A stretch of DNA of 64,000 bases from Paracyclopina nana (lineage: Eukaryota > Arthropoda > Copepoda > Cyclopoida > Cyclopettidae). Under the pieces are notes generated by a model that saw only the letters and a program-made list of their open reading frames with translations, searched no databases and was not told where the DNA came from. The DNA lies in assembly GCA_019096065.1 (NCBI GenBank), contig JAGUCH010000004.1, positions 9,052,001-9,116,000 on the forward strand, given 5' to 3'. The translations under genes were made by a program, and so were the position numbers. This document shows, one piece after another, positions 1-10,774 of the stretch; within the stretch, counting starts at the first letter, position 1, and each line of letters begins with the position of its first letter.

Positions 1-423
1 GAGGTTGACTGGTGTGAACTCTGCCAGCAGCTGGAACCTGAAGATCCTCACCAAGTTTGATGTGTGCAGCACTGAAGCGACAGTCGCAGAGAAGAAACTT
101 TATTGTCATATATATTGTTTTGAGCTCTGATTAGAAGCAGCTGTTATGTCGTGTTGTGCCAGCTAATGAATAGAAAATACCATCAGACCTTAATGAAGTA
201 TATTAGTGCTCAACTCATAGCGAGGTCCTGATCCCTGGAATGATCAGGGTGAAAGGGCGAGCCTTAACCACTGGTCAACTGTACATAAGCGTGCCGAGAG
301 GTTCCTTGCTAGAAGCTGTGTACGTGAGGCTGCGGCCTCTGCATAGCGGCTTGTGAGACCTGGCAGCTCCGGTGTTGCGAATGAGTACTGGACTTGGGAC
401 CGATGCTTAACCTTCCTAGGTTC
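1..423. other. Left edge, no gene supported
   Basis: No gene could be assigned here. A short plus-strand frame from base 2 to about 129 has amino-acid-like composition but no start and no recognised motif. The minus strand should carry the next exons of the CD36-like gene if that gene is intact, yet no CD36 motif was recognised. Confidence 0.3.
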
Positions 424-1029
424 CTAAAGAGAGTACGAATTGTACACCAGCTTCTCAATGAGTCCAGCTGCATCCAGGATGGGATCATCATAACCCTCGA
501 AAAGGAGTTCACGAACAGTCTTTCGAATGAAAATTTCTTCTTTCTTGAGGAATCCCAAGCCCATGTTGATGATGCCTTTGGTTGCACTAGGCAAAGGTTC
601 AATTTTGGCACCTAATGTAGCCAAAGGGACATTGACAATTGTGATTTTTTCATCGAGATCTCCAGACAGGTGTACCCAAGTCTTTGCTTGCTTGTAGGTG
701 ACCGTTCCATTGTCGGGGTGCCAAACCTCATCGAATTTGTGGTGGAACTCCTGGAAAATGTAGGGGCCCATCTCCACTAGGATGGGCTTGGCTCCATAGG
801 CTGACACCTCATTGGCATTCGAGATGTTGAACAGGTACATTTTGGACACGAGTGGCACAGGCAAGTCCTTCCACATTGGGTAGCTTTGGGAGCTGGGAGA
901 CAAGACCATGTTGTCCCGGAGGATGAGATCCAGTGCTTGGTTGCTGATGCAAATCAACACAATGCCAATGCCAAGAATGCTGGCACCAACCAGGATCTTG
1001 GAGTACTTGCAGCCACAACAGACTGCCAT
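424..1029 (-). CDS. CD36/scavenger receptor class B family, N-terminal exon (partial)
   Basis: The frame encodes the N-terminus of a CD36/LIMP-2/SCARB-type membrane glycoprotein, a family that binds lipids or lipoproteins at the cell surface or in lysosomes. It starts at a true ATG (1029) with a short cytosolic stretch rich in Cys (MAVCCGCKYSK), then one hydrophobic helix (about residues 12-30). Family-typical segments follow: PMWKDLPVP, the VSKMYLFNISN strand, and VEMGPYIFQE. An N-glycosylation site sits at DNGT. The match fades after GYDDPILDAAGLIEKL and the frame stops at 424. A splice donor is likely at the GTG after that Leu, but no downstream exon was found in the remaining 423 bp, so the gene is either cut off by intron size or broken. 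Upstream, a ttttttcag 11 bp before the ATG suggests a 5' UTR intron. Confidence 0.75.
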   Translation of the reverse strand: MAVCCGCKYSKILVGASILGIGIVLICISNQALDLILRDNMVLSPSSQSYPMWKDLPVPLVSKMYLFNISNANEVSAYGAKPILVEMGPYIFQEFHHKFDEVWHPDNGTVTYKQAKTWVHLSGDLDEKITIVNVPLATLGAKIEPLPSATKGIINMGLGFLKKEEIFIRKTVRELLFEGYDDPILDAAGLIEKLVYNSYSL

Positions 1030-1109
1030 TTTTAAGCCTGAAAAAATTTAAAGCCAAATTAAGCAAGAAAAATGAATACTGCCCAAGACATCTCTGATTG
1101 TGGCTCAAA

Positions 1110-1990
1110 GCTCAAATTACACTTCTAAAGTCCAATTATGCTGAAAAGGTCCAATTAAGCTTTCAAAGGCCAAAAATGCTTCAAAAGTCAAATTGTGCTA
1201 AAAAGTCCAATTATGCTTTACAAGTTAAATCGTGCTCCAGAAGTCAAATAATGCTTCAAAAGCCAAATTAAATTTTGCTCTATAAATCAAATTGTGCAAA
1301 AAAAGTCCAATTATGCTTCAAAAGTCAAATTGTGCTAAAAAGTCCAATTATGCTTAATAAGTAAAATTGTGCTCCAAAAGTCGAATAACGCTACAAAAGC
1401 CAGATTAAATTTTGCTCTTTAAGTCAAATTGTGCTCCAAAAGTCAAATAATGCTTCAAAAGCCAAATTAAATTTTGCTTCAAAAGCCAGATTAAATTTTG
1501 CTTCAAAAGCCAAATTAAATTTTGCTTCAAAAGCCAAATTAAATTTTGCTTCAAAAGCCAGATTAAATTTTGCTCTTTAAGTCAAATTGTGCTAAAAAAG
1601 TCAAATTGTGCTAAAAAAGTCAAATGAGCTAAAAAAAGTCAAATTGTGCTAAAAAGTCCTATTACGCTTAACAAGTCAAATTGTGCTCCAGAAGTCAAAT
1701 AATGCTTCAAAAGCCAAATCAAAATTTGCTTTATAAGTCAAATTGTGCTAAAAAAGTCAAATGAGCTAAAAAAGTCTAATTGTGCTTGAAAAGTCAAATT
1801 TGGCTTCAAATGAAAAATATTTCATCAAAAGTCAAATTATACTTCCACATCCAAATTATGTATCAAAAGTCCAATTATGCTTAATAAGTCAAATTGTGCC
1901 TCAAAAGTTAAGCTTTGCTTAGGTAAGTCAAATTTGACTACAAGTCGCCAATTTCGGCTCAAGTTTCGCTCAAGAGTCGAATTTCGCGCC
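1110..1990. repeat. Degenerate 17-20 bp minisatellite, GTCAAATT core
   Basis: Dozens of imperfect copies of a unit like aaaagtcaaattgtgct lie head to tail, with variants ending in tatgcttc. They occupy the 5' side of the CD36-like exon. No frame of interest crosses the array; short frames at its distal edge are repeat artefacts. Confidence 0.85.
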
Positions 1991-2689
1991 AAATTGGCAA
2001 AGCCAAATTTCGCCATGACATAAATAAACAAAATACAGAGGCCGAAAAATTCCGAAGCTCGCGAAAAAATCTCCCAATGTCAAGTTTGGGTCAAATATCG
2101 AATTTCGAATTGTTCGTCAAAATTCAAGAATGAAAAAAGTGCTGACTCACCCTCGGACTTTTCAAGTCAAATTGTTCGTCAAAAGCTTCATCAATGGCGG
2201 CCAAAAACCAACTGGAAATCAAGGTGGGCGTTTTTTCCCTTGACTGCTAAAAGAGCTGTGATTTTGACTGAGAATAGTCGCAGTAAGACTTCCTCAGTTG
2301 CTGCTAAGCTGTTACGTCACAAAGCAACTTTGTCAACAAACTTTCGCAACATTTTTGACGTTACTCACGCAACCTCGACGAAAATAACCTTGACCGTGAA
2401 AAATATTTTCTGTAAGCATACAACCGCAATTCTTTGTAAATTTCCAGTCATTTCGAGTTATTTTTGTATTATTTTTTTTTGAAAAAGGTCTGTTTTAGCT
2501 GAAAAATCTATTAAAGCTGTGTTAGGAGCTTGAAAGTCAACTTGAAATTGAAAGTCAATTCTTACTTACAGTCGATTTTAGCTGAAAAGGAGTTTGAACT
2601 AAAGGCCAATTTTTAAAAGTGAAAGTCAATTTGTTGCTGATTTAAGTCGATTTTAGCCAAAAAGTCAATTTTTTTACAAGTTTTTTGTG
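1991..2689. other. AT-rich spacer between two minisatellites
   Basis: No gene is supported. A short plus-strand frame at 2240-2482 is low-complexity and has no motif. Scattered agtcaa words link the two flanking arrays. Confidence 0.5.
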
Positions 2690-3520
2690 TCAAAAAGTCT
2701 ATTTGTGTCCATTACTCAATTTGAGTCTAAGAGTAAATTTGAGTCAAAGTCAAAAAATAGAATATGAGTCTAAGTCAAAATATGGAATTTGAGTCAAAGT
2801 CAATATACAGAATTTGAGTCGAAGTCAAAATATAAAAGTTGAGTCAAAGTCAAACGAGATAATTTTGAGTCAAACAAGACAATTTGAGTCAAACAAGACA
2901 ATTTAAGTCAAACAAGATAATTTGAGTCAAACAAGACAATTTAAGTCAAACAAGATAATTTGAGTCAAACAAGACAATTTGAGCCAAACATGACAATTTA
3001 AGTCAAACAAGATAATTTGAGTCAAACAAGACAATTTGAGTCAAACAAGACAATTTGAGTCAAACAAGACAATTTGAGTCAAACAAGACAATTTGAGTCA
3101 AACAAGACAATTTGAGTCAAACAAGACAATTTGAGTCAAACAAGACAATTTGGGTCAGTCAAACAAGACAATTTGAGTCGAACAAGACAATTTGAGTCAG
3201 TCAAACAAGACAATTTGAGTCAGTCAAACAAGACAATTTGAGTCAAACAGGTCAATATGAGTCAAATATACAATTTTTTGTAAAAAGTCAATTTGAGTCA
3301 AAGACAATTAGAGTAAAAAGACAATTAGAGTAAAAAAGACAATTAGAGTAAAAAGACAATTTGAGTCAGAAAGACAATTTGAGTCGGAAAGACAATTTGA
3401 GTCAGAAAGACAATTTGAGTCAGAAAGACAATTTGAGTCAGAAAGACAATTTGAGTCAGAAAGACAATTTGAGTCAATGAGTCAATTTGAGTCAAAGAGT
3501 CAATTGGAGTGATTTATTTT
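2690..3520. repeat. 19-bp minisatellite (gagtcaaacaagacaattt)
   Basis: The central part (about 2870-3240) has nearly perfect tandem copies of a 19-bp unit. From about 3300 to 3490 the unit changes to an 18-bp variant with cagaaagac in place of caaacaagac. Both share the GTCAA word with the array at 1.1-2.0 kb, so the two arrays probably have one origin. Confidence 0.9.
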
Positions 3521-4246
3521 TATTCCAATGAACTCAATTTTTGATTAAAATCAACGGAAAATTGCAAGCCACGCATAAGTGAATGAGTTTACTTATAAGT
3601 TGACTTTCATATTTTTTTCGCACTCAACTTTGATGAGAAAAACAAATTCTAGTTTTTGGGGTAAAAGTATCTTTTGGAACAGAATGATGTTTCCTAAAAG
3701 GTAAATCAACCATAGTTTTTGTAGTGTTTGTTCATCTAGTCAACCAAATGATAATTACATTGACATAATAATAAATTGCTTAATAAACTGTGCTTAACAG
3801 ACAAACACAATTACTACTAGCTTATTAGCAAAAAAGCAATCTGCAGAGCAGAAAATTGGCCAATATAATAATTAATTAGCCTTACTTGTCCTGCTCCATA
3901 AGCTTAATTGTAAAAGAAATAGGTCAAGACCGCGTTTTTGACTTAAAAAACTACTTAGGAAAAGCCTTAATTTTTGTTGATTGATTCTTTGGATTGGTTA
4001 AGTTAAGATTGGCTTGATTTCGATCCATTCACTCTAAAATTAAGGCAGCTCAAGTTAGCCATCTTCATAAATACCCACTTGAGTTCTTAATTATGTCTTC
4101 ACAACTTTCTTTATTACATAATTTTGGGGAAAGTCAATTATGATACCTAATTGAATTCAGGCTAGAAAATCATGCAAAAATCATGACTTGTCTGTACATA
4201 TGCTTGCTTTCTGGCAATATTGAATTCAGTTTTGCTCAAGCTGACA
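3521..4246. other. AT-rich upstream region of the ionotropic receptor gene
   Basis: No coding sequence was recognised. It presumably holds the promoter and 5' UTR of the receptor starting at 4247; no specific promoter element is called. Confidence 0.4.
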
Positions 4247-6636
4247 ATGAACCAGCTCTGCTTTTGCTTATTTGGCATATTAAGCCAAGCTGAAGCTTGG
4301 AAATTGCCACCAGCTCAGTACTTGAGTGACTTTGCAAAATTTCATGATAGAGCTTCAATTGTGATTTATCTACCAGACAATGTTCATGACCATTGGATGA
4401 AATGGCACCGCGAAGAATTTGCTATGTAAGTAGAACTTTCAGCAAAGTTTTTAGCTGATTGATTTGTTTGGGAGCCTTTAGGGTAGATCAACACAGAATG
4501 ATACCAATTGCTTATGTACCACCAAACATTGCAAATTTGTCAATGGTACAAAGAGCGAATGAAGACCTTCATGTTTTCATCATCGATGATTCTGAAGAGT
4601 TGCTAACAAATCAGACCATCAAGCAATTTCATGAAGCATATGGCTTGCGAAACAGAACCAGTCGAGAATATTGGCTTCTGGACATTGGAGTTTGGAAGAG
4701 TGCATTTGACGCTTTGGAAGCCTTAAAGAACCTAGGAGTTGATATGGACGATGACTTCTACTGGTATTCCCACAGGGAAGTGCCTTTAAATAGTGCAAAT
4801 GTTGGTGACAGCACGGTTGACATGTGGGAAATCTACAGAAGACATGAGGACTTTCCCCTCTCAATATGCTCTAGTGGTAACTGGTCCAAGACCACAGGAA
4901 TTAAAATGGATCCGGATGAGAAGTGGGAACGAAGAAAAGACTTGACCGGTGTCATCTTTAGGGTTTCCACCCTACCATCCATACCCTACATCTCACAAAT
5001 GATTCCAATTGAGGGAAAACAAGGCTATTTTGCAATTGAGGGGATGTTTGCTGAAATATTCTTTGCTCTACAAGTATGTTGCTTTGATTTGATCCCATGC
5101 ATAATAACAAATTCAAGGCTCTTCTTGAATAGGACATCATGAATTTTTCCTATACTGTGGAACAGCCCCCAGATTATACTTGGGGCGCATTACAACCAAA
5201 TGGATCATGGACAGGCATCATCAAAATGTTGCAAGAACAAACATTGGACATTGGTGATCATTATGTGAAAAAATAAGTATGCGTCAACCTAATGAATCAT
5301 TACAGCTGTGACTGACTTCACTGTCACCATGGCTCGCAGTTTTGTCATCACATTTGCTGAGCCAATAACGCAAGTCCATCATAGGCTTTTCATCAAGAAT
5401 CCTGCAGGAACCTTCAACTACCATGCCTATGTTGAGCCGTTGCACTATTTAGCATGGGTTGGAATCCTGATGTTTTGCTTGCTGTCACCGCCTTTTTTGT
5501 TTTGGACATCAAAGTAAGTACATCATGGATAACATTCAATTTGGAGCAATCTTCCATTTTTAAGAATATTAGATATGGTGAAAGAGATCCCAAATATTAT
5601 GAATTCACTTTGGAAAAGTGTTTGGTTTTTGTGATCAGCTCTCTTACACTCAGAGGATGGAGTGATACACCCACAACTGCAGCCTCTAGAACTGCCTTTT
5701 TTTCGTAAGCTCTTGTCTGTTCAAACAAACTAAATGCTGATCTTTTGGAGTGAATAGGCTCTTAGTTGCCAGTACAATATTGTATTGGCATTGGGAAGCT
5801 ATGCTTATTTCATACCTATCTACCAGAGTGATTGTACTGCCATTTGATGATCTAAGAACACTGCTTGACAATTCAAACTTTAAGATTGCAATCATTCCTG
5901 ATTCTTCTTACCAAGATGCCTTCAAGTACTCATCTGATCCAGATTGGCAAGAGGCTTGGAAGACACGAATCGAGCCTTACTTGGATGACTATAGGGGGCA
6001 AACGACTAACATGATTCAGTTCCCCCTGAAAGATACATCGGTGGCACTTTATGACAATTACTTCTCAATTAGGTTTATACATAATCACTCATTATACTGT
6101 CAGCTACCAAGTTTTGATTATATTCTAGCGCCTTTGATGAGTATACAGACTGTCAGATAATTGATGCACCTGCAAAATTGAATACAAAGCCCTATGCATT
6201 TGGCTTTCAAAAGGACTCGCCTTACCTGGGCATATTCAACTTCTACTTGAAGGAAATGAGGGAAAAGGGGTTGCTTAAACAAATAATGAACAAGTATCAA
6301 TCAAGCAATCAAGTTTGCCCCGACTTGAATGGTCTGCCCTTGGGGTTTGACAGTTGTTTCACTGCCTTTTTGGCCTTAATAGGTGGAATGACTTGTGGCC
6401 TTGTTCTTGTCTTGATTGAACTCATCTCAAGAAAGGCTGGATGGAATTTGCGCCTTCTTGGAGCTTATGACAGGAGAGGTCAACAAGATTTCCACCTTGA
6501 TCATCTTTGTAGAGATGAAATTGAGAAGAAAAACTGCCTGATTCAAAGCTTGAGCATGCAAGTCCAACTTTTGGAGAGTACTGTCTACAAGCTGCAAGGA
6601 AAATCTACAGCCCAAGAGAATCAACAAGATCAATAA
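4247..6636 (+). CDS. Divergent ionotropic receptor (IR), 684 aa, 7 exons
   Basis: This is a variant ionotropic glutamate receptor, a ligand-gated cation channel of chemosensory neurons. Exons: 4247-4425, 4482-5073, 5133-5253, 5306-5513, 5573-5704, 5758-6072, 6129-6636; the spliced length is 2055 nt, exactly 685 codons. It opens with a signal peptide (MNQLCFCLFGILSQAEA). S1 contains the LDIAVTDFTVT strand across the exon 3/4 junction, followed by MARS, which keeps an Arg near the usual ligand-contacting site. The M1 helix is YLAWVGILMFCLLSP, the M3 helix includes WHWEAMLISYLSTR (about residues 421-434), and the last helix lies near CGLVLVLIEL. There is no glutamate-receptor N-terminal domain (ATD), as is usual for divergent IRs. 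It converges with Ir25a, with about 450 bp between the stop codons. The ligand cannot be inferred. Confidence 0.88.
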
Positions 6637-7086
6637 GCTTTGTTTTTGTGACTTCTATACTCATCAACCTTTGCAAGCATTGACTCATAACTAAAGTGTA
6701 TTGAATTGAAATACGTAAATTTACATACACATAATCAATATTAGTTTGTTCATGTCAATCAAATCAACATGATGGCCTGCTTAATATCCTCAATTAAGCT
6801 TGATATTACCCAAATTTAGAAAAATGCTTTATGCCCTTTCTGATTCCAGTTTTTAATTACTTGAATGCAGTATACACTGGAACTCAATATTTCTACATGA
6901 TATGTAGTATATTGTATAAGCATATATTGTATAAGCGAAGCAATATCATTTAATTCACCATCAGCTATAAATTGAAGAGCAAGTCCATAAATTGAAGAGT
7001 TACTATATATGATTTCACAAAGAGATGATTAAAATGCATGCCATCAATTCTAAGGGCTCAATTGTTGAGCAAACCGATATGTGATC
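6637..7086. other. Convergent intergenic region
   Basis: This AT-rich spacer lies between the 3' ends of the two receptor genes. It must hold both 3' UTRs. No further gene or repeat was recognised. Confidence 0.5.
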
Positions 7087-9967
7087 TTACTCAAAGGGGC
7101 TCTTATAGAATGGCATCTCCATATCCTGGGAGGATACATTGATGATTTGCCCCTGGACTTCATTGTTCTTTACATGGCTGTGGATACTTCCTCCAAAACC
7201 TTTAGAGCTTGAAATGTCTTCAACCATGCTAGACTTCTTTTTCTGATTCCTCTTTTGCAAGTAGACCTCTCCTCCCAAAATGATCATGGCAACAGCAAGG
7301 CCAACCAGGGTTGATATGAACACTCCACCCAATGACCTTATGGTAATCCCCTGAGAGTCATCTAAAGTGGGACACATGCTTCTTTGAGTTGAGTTCCAAT
7401 ATTTGGATGAGAGTATTTCAAAATATCGATCCTTTTGGAGCTCCAAGATCACTCTGCTGATTTCTTCCCTCAAGTGGCTTCCTTGTTGGACTGCCACAGC
7501 ATATGGCTGCACTGCAAATGGCTCCCCAACTTCAGTGAAGTTGCAATTGTTGTAGTATTCATAGCGAACCTTTTGAAAGGCAGGGCTTATGAGATAGAAT
7601 GTACGATAATTGATTCAAGTACCAATGATGCATCATGGATGAAAGCATATGTGCCATCCTCAGCTTCAAGTGCTTTTTTGAATCCTTGCTTTGCAGATTG
7701 AACCATTCCACTCGACTTGATGGTCTTGAAGATATGAGTGTACTGCTCCTTAATAGGGTAGTCCTGCAAGAACTCTGTTTTACTGTAGGTCTTAATACAT
7801 TTAATAAATTCAGGAAGCGTTACCCAGACTCGATATCTGGATTGATCAGCATTGCTAGACAATGTCAAATCCTTCCACTTGCTGTACAAATCTTCCTCAG
7901 CATTTGCCATGTTCTCAAAGTACTCATGATATGGGGAATTCTCAACCACTGTGTAGTTGATTTTGGACTGTTGTGCCAACTCATCCAAGCCTGTGACTGA
8001 TGACTGCATTCTCTCCGCAGTCAAGAAGGCAGCCAAATTAGCTGTGAATGATGCCACCATTAGGATGACAAAAATGCAATATGATGCCACCAACACTCTT
8101 GCAGACAATGACTTTGGAGCCTCTCCTCCACCCTGAGGGGTAAATGAGGTTAAGGCAAACCAGAAGCTTTCTTTGAGCGAAAAGACACGACATTGATAGG
8201 GATACGCTTCCTTGTTGTTGCGGGCTGAGTAGGGCGAAAACCTGTCCAAAAACCAAATCATCAGCGCTGTAGCCACAACTGCTGCCAGCACAGATGTCCA
8301 AATCTCAGCCTTCAGAACTTCCATGAATTTGAACAAGGATCGAGGACGGACAGGTTGTCGCAAGATTATTGATATTCCTGATTGGTCAAAGTAAGGCGCA
8401 ACAAAGTCCACAACCTCTTCCCTTTCGCTTGTCATTGTCATTCCAGCAACAGCAATGTCAATCTCCCCCTTGATCAGGTCACCTAGGAGTCCTGACCATG
8501 ATTCATCTTCATTTTTGAATCCGTATCCCTCACTGTTATCCGTGGGCAGAATGATTTGATAGCTAAACTTCATCTTTTGCGCCATCTGCTCCACCATTTC
8601 AATGCAATAGCCATGCAGCCTAGGAGTTCCATCTTCATTCATTATGATTGCTCCTTCTTCATCAAGCTCATAATAAGCCCATGGCTTTGAAGGGACTGTT
8701 CCTATGCGAAAGAATCTTGGGATCTCACTGTGGTTGTACCCTTGAGCCTTTTCGAAGCCTCCATCAGTTGACCAGGTCCCCACTTCCATGGAGTAACTGG
8801 AGTTCTTCACTACCACCTCCATTTCCAGAGGATAAGTCAGAAGCTTCTTCTGATTGATTACCAGGTATTTTGAGTCTGCAGCTGTGGTAGCTTCAATTTG
8901 AGCCATGAAATCTGTTGCAGGAGACAAGTCAGTATCTGTTGAATTACAACTCATGTTGCTAAGTAGACTTTTCCCATCTTGGTCCATAGCCACAAACACT
9001 TTGCTCAACAATGTGGCAGCTTTTTCAATGAATGTTGGAGATGGACCTGAAAGTGTATTGCATGTGGTGGTGCATCCATCAGAGGACTCGGCTTGGTTCA
9101 TCAAAGCACAACAGTCAGTTCCAGTCATTGTGAAAAAGGCTACTTGAGCATCCAGCTGGTCAATAGGGAAATTGCTGTGCTTCCAATCTTGGAACACAAA
9201 GGTCCACCTAGCATCTCTTTTCACCAAGTTCCTAGCCTTGGCCTTGTTGTAAATGTCCTTAATGGTGCTAGTTGACCCATGAGCTACATAGTAGCTTGGA
9301 GAAGGTCTCATGTTTGACAGCTTAGTGAGAGCATCAGGCTCTCCAAGATTCACTACAACCATTTGGATGTAAGAGTTGCCTATCAAATAATATAAGCTTT
9401 GATCCAAGTCCTCTTCTGTCTTGAATATCAAGGCTGCATCTTTGGCAACTCTGTCTTGCAAGTAGTCATCTGCTGCCTATGGGATTTGAGTCTTTCAGAA
9501 TCAATGCAAATTTAAGATCTTGAGGGATTACTCACTTGAACAAATTGGTGATTGGACCCTTCAAGCCTGACATAGGGAATACCATTTTTCTCAGCCTCTG
9601 TTTTGAACTCTTTCCAGCCTCCCCAAGTGAGGTCAATCACAGCAGAAAATGGCTCTGATTGGACTACCTCACAACTGCTATTCAGGCTTGCCAATTCATC
9701 ATCTCGGTTAACTTGGATAGGTACCATATCGAATGTAAACCCACTGTTTTCTGATTGAGCTATGCCTAACCCTGCAGAAAACTTGTTTTCCAATTCAGCC
9801 TGCAAAAAATTAATTTCTCTATGGGGTCATTTTGTTTTACTGAGAATAATACCAACCTGCTTCCCATCCTCAAACAGAACAAGGAATTTCACATTTTTTT
9901 GGGTAGTTACATCTTTTAGCTTCATCATGGCCATAAAGGCCACAATGAAGATTTTTCTCAATTGCAT
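7087..9967 (-). CDS. Ir25a: Ionotropic receptor co-receptor IR25a, 909 aa, 4 exons
   Basis: IR25a is the conserved protostome co-receptor that pairs with tuning IRs in olfactory, thermo- and hygrosensory neurons. Exons (minus strand): 9967-9857, 9799-9536, 9476-7605, 7569-7087; 2730 nt, 910 codons with the stop. It retains an ATD, unlike the neighbouring IR. S1 carries GYCIEMVEQMA and the ligand-site Arg in TMTSER (about residue 477). The pore loop has the TPQGGGEAPKSLS motif (from about 571), and M3 has SFTANLAAFLTAERM (from about 601). S2 and the C-terminal helix carry YPIKEQY, FAVQPYAVAVQQGSHL and IRSLGGVFISTLVGLAVAMI. These match the IR25a pattern in detail. The last intron is only 35 bp. 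The start at 9967 is the first in-frame ATG after an acceptor-like site; a further signal-peptide exon upstream is possible, because the open frame continues to about 10031 before a tttgtag. Confidence 0.93.
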
Positions 9968-10774
9968 TGCTCCTGCAACCTCAGGTAGAGCCAGAAAATT
10001 GCAAATGATAGCAATTTTTTCTGTAATCTCTACAAATATAAATTGAATTAATGACACACATAGGGTTGCACAGGTAGCAAAATCCTTGAAAAAGTACTCG
10101 CTTATGAAAGCACCTAACTTATAAACAATTATCAGGCAATCATGTCCACATTGTGATCATGATTTATTTTGTCTGTTTGCTCTAGCCCTGCTGGCGTAAT
10201 TTGCAATATGTAATTAGCAATGATTACTTTTGGATCCAGGCTTATGCTGAATTATTAACTCAGGCCTGTATCAAAAATGATGATACCTTTTTATGATAAA
10301 TAATACAAAAGTTGTTGGTAAAAACAATAATTGAGATAATGGTATCTTTGGAAGTGTTGCAAACATTGCAGAGAAGTTGTGGAAGCAATTAATGAGTAAT
10401 TTCTTACTTTTCATTTATTTGATGACATGACAAGTCTATTTCTGTTTAATGGCATAATGGATATATTTTTTCAGAACAGTTGTGAACAAATATCATGATT
10501 ATGTAAAGATACATTAGTCAGACAATTTAAGGGTTTTGCTAAAAAAAACTTATCCAATACCCCCATTATAATTAATCACATTTAGCAATAATTAGTTTTG
10601 CTCGGTAATTAGACTTGTCATGGCTTTTGTAAACACATCAGTTACACAATTTACTGGTTTTGCACATAGAAACTGGAAAAAAAACTGCCTTATAATTGAT
10701 TGCTAGTCTTTAATAAGTGCAAAAAAAGGATACTCTGTTGCAAAAACTACCTAGTGTAGTTAAGCCTTGAAATC
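9968..10774. promoter_or_regulatory. Divergent intergenic region between Ir25a and channel gene A
   Basis: The region separates the start codons of Ir25a (-) and DEG/ENaC gene A (+), which face away from each other, so it probably contains both promoters. It is AT-rich, with no recognised repeat or coding sequence. Co-regulation is an inference from geometry only. Part of 9968-10031 may belong to an upstream Ir25a exon. Confidence 0.45.

Noticed and set aside
2-129. Plus-strand terminal exon related to CD36 (LTGVNSASSWNLKIL)
   Set aside because: It is on the opposite strand to the CD36 exon and the resemblance is too short to support.
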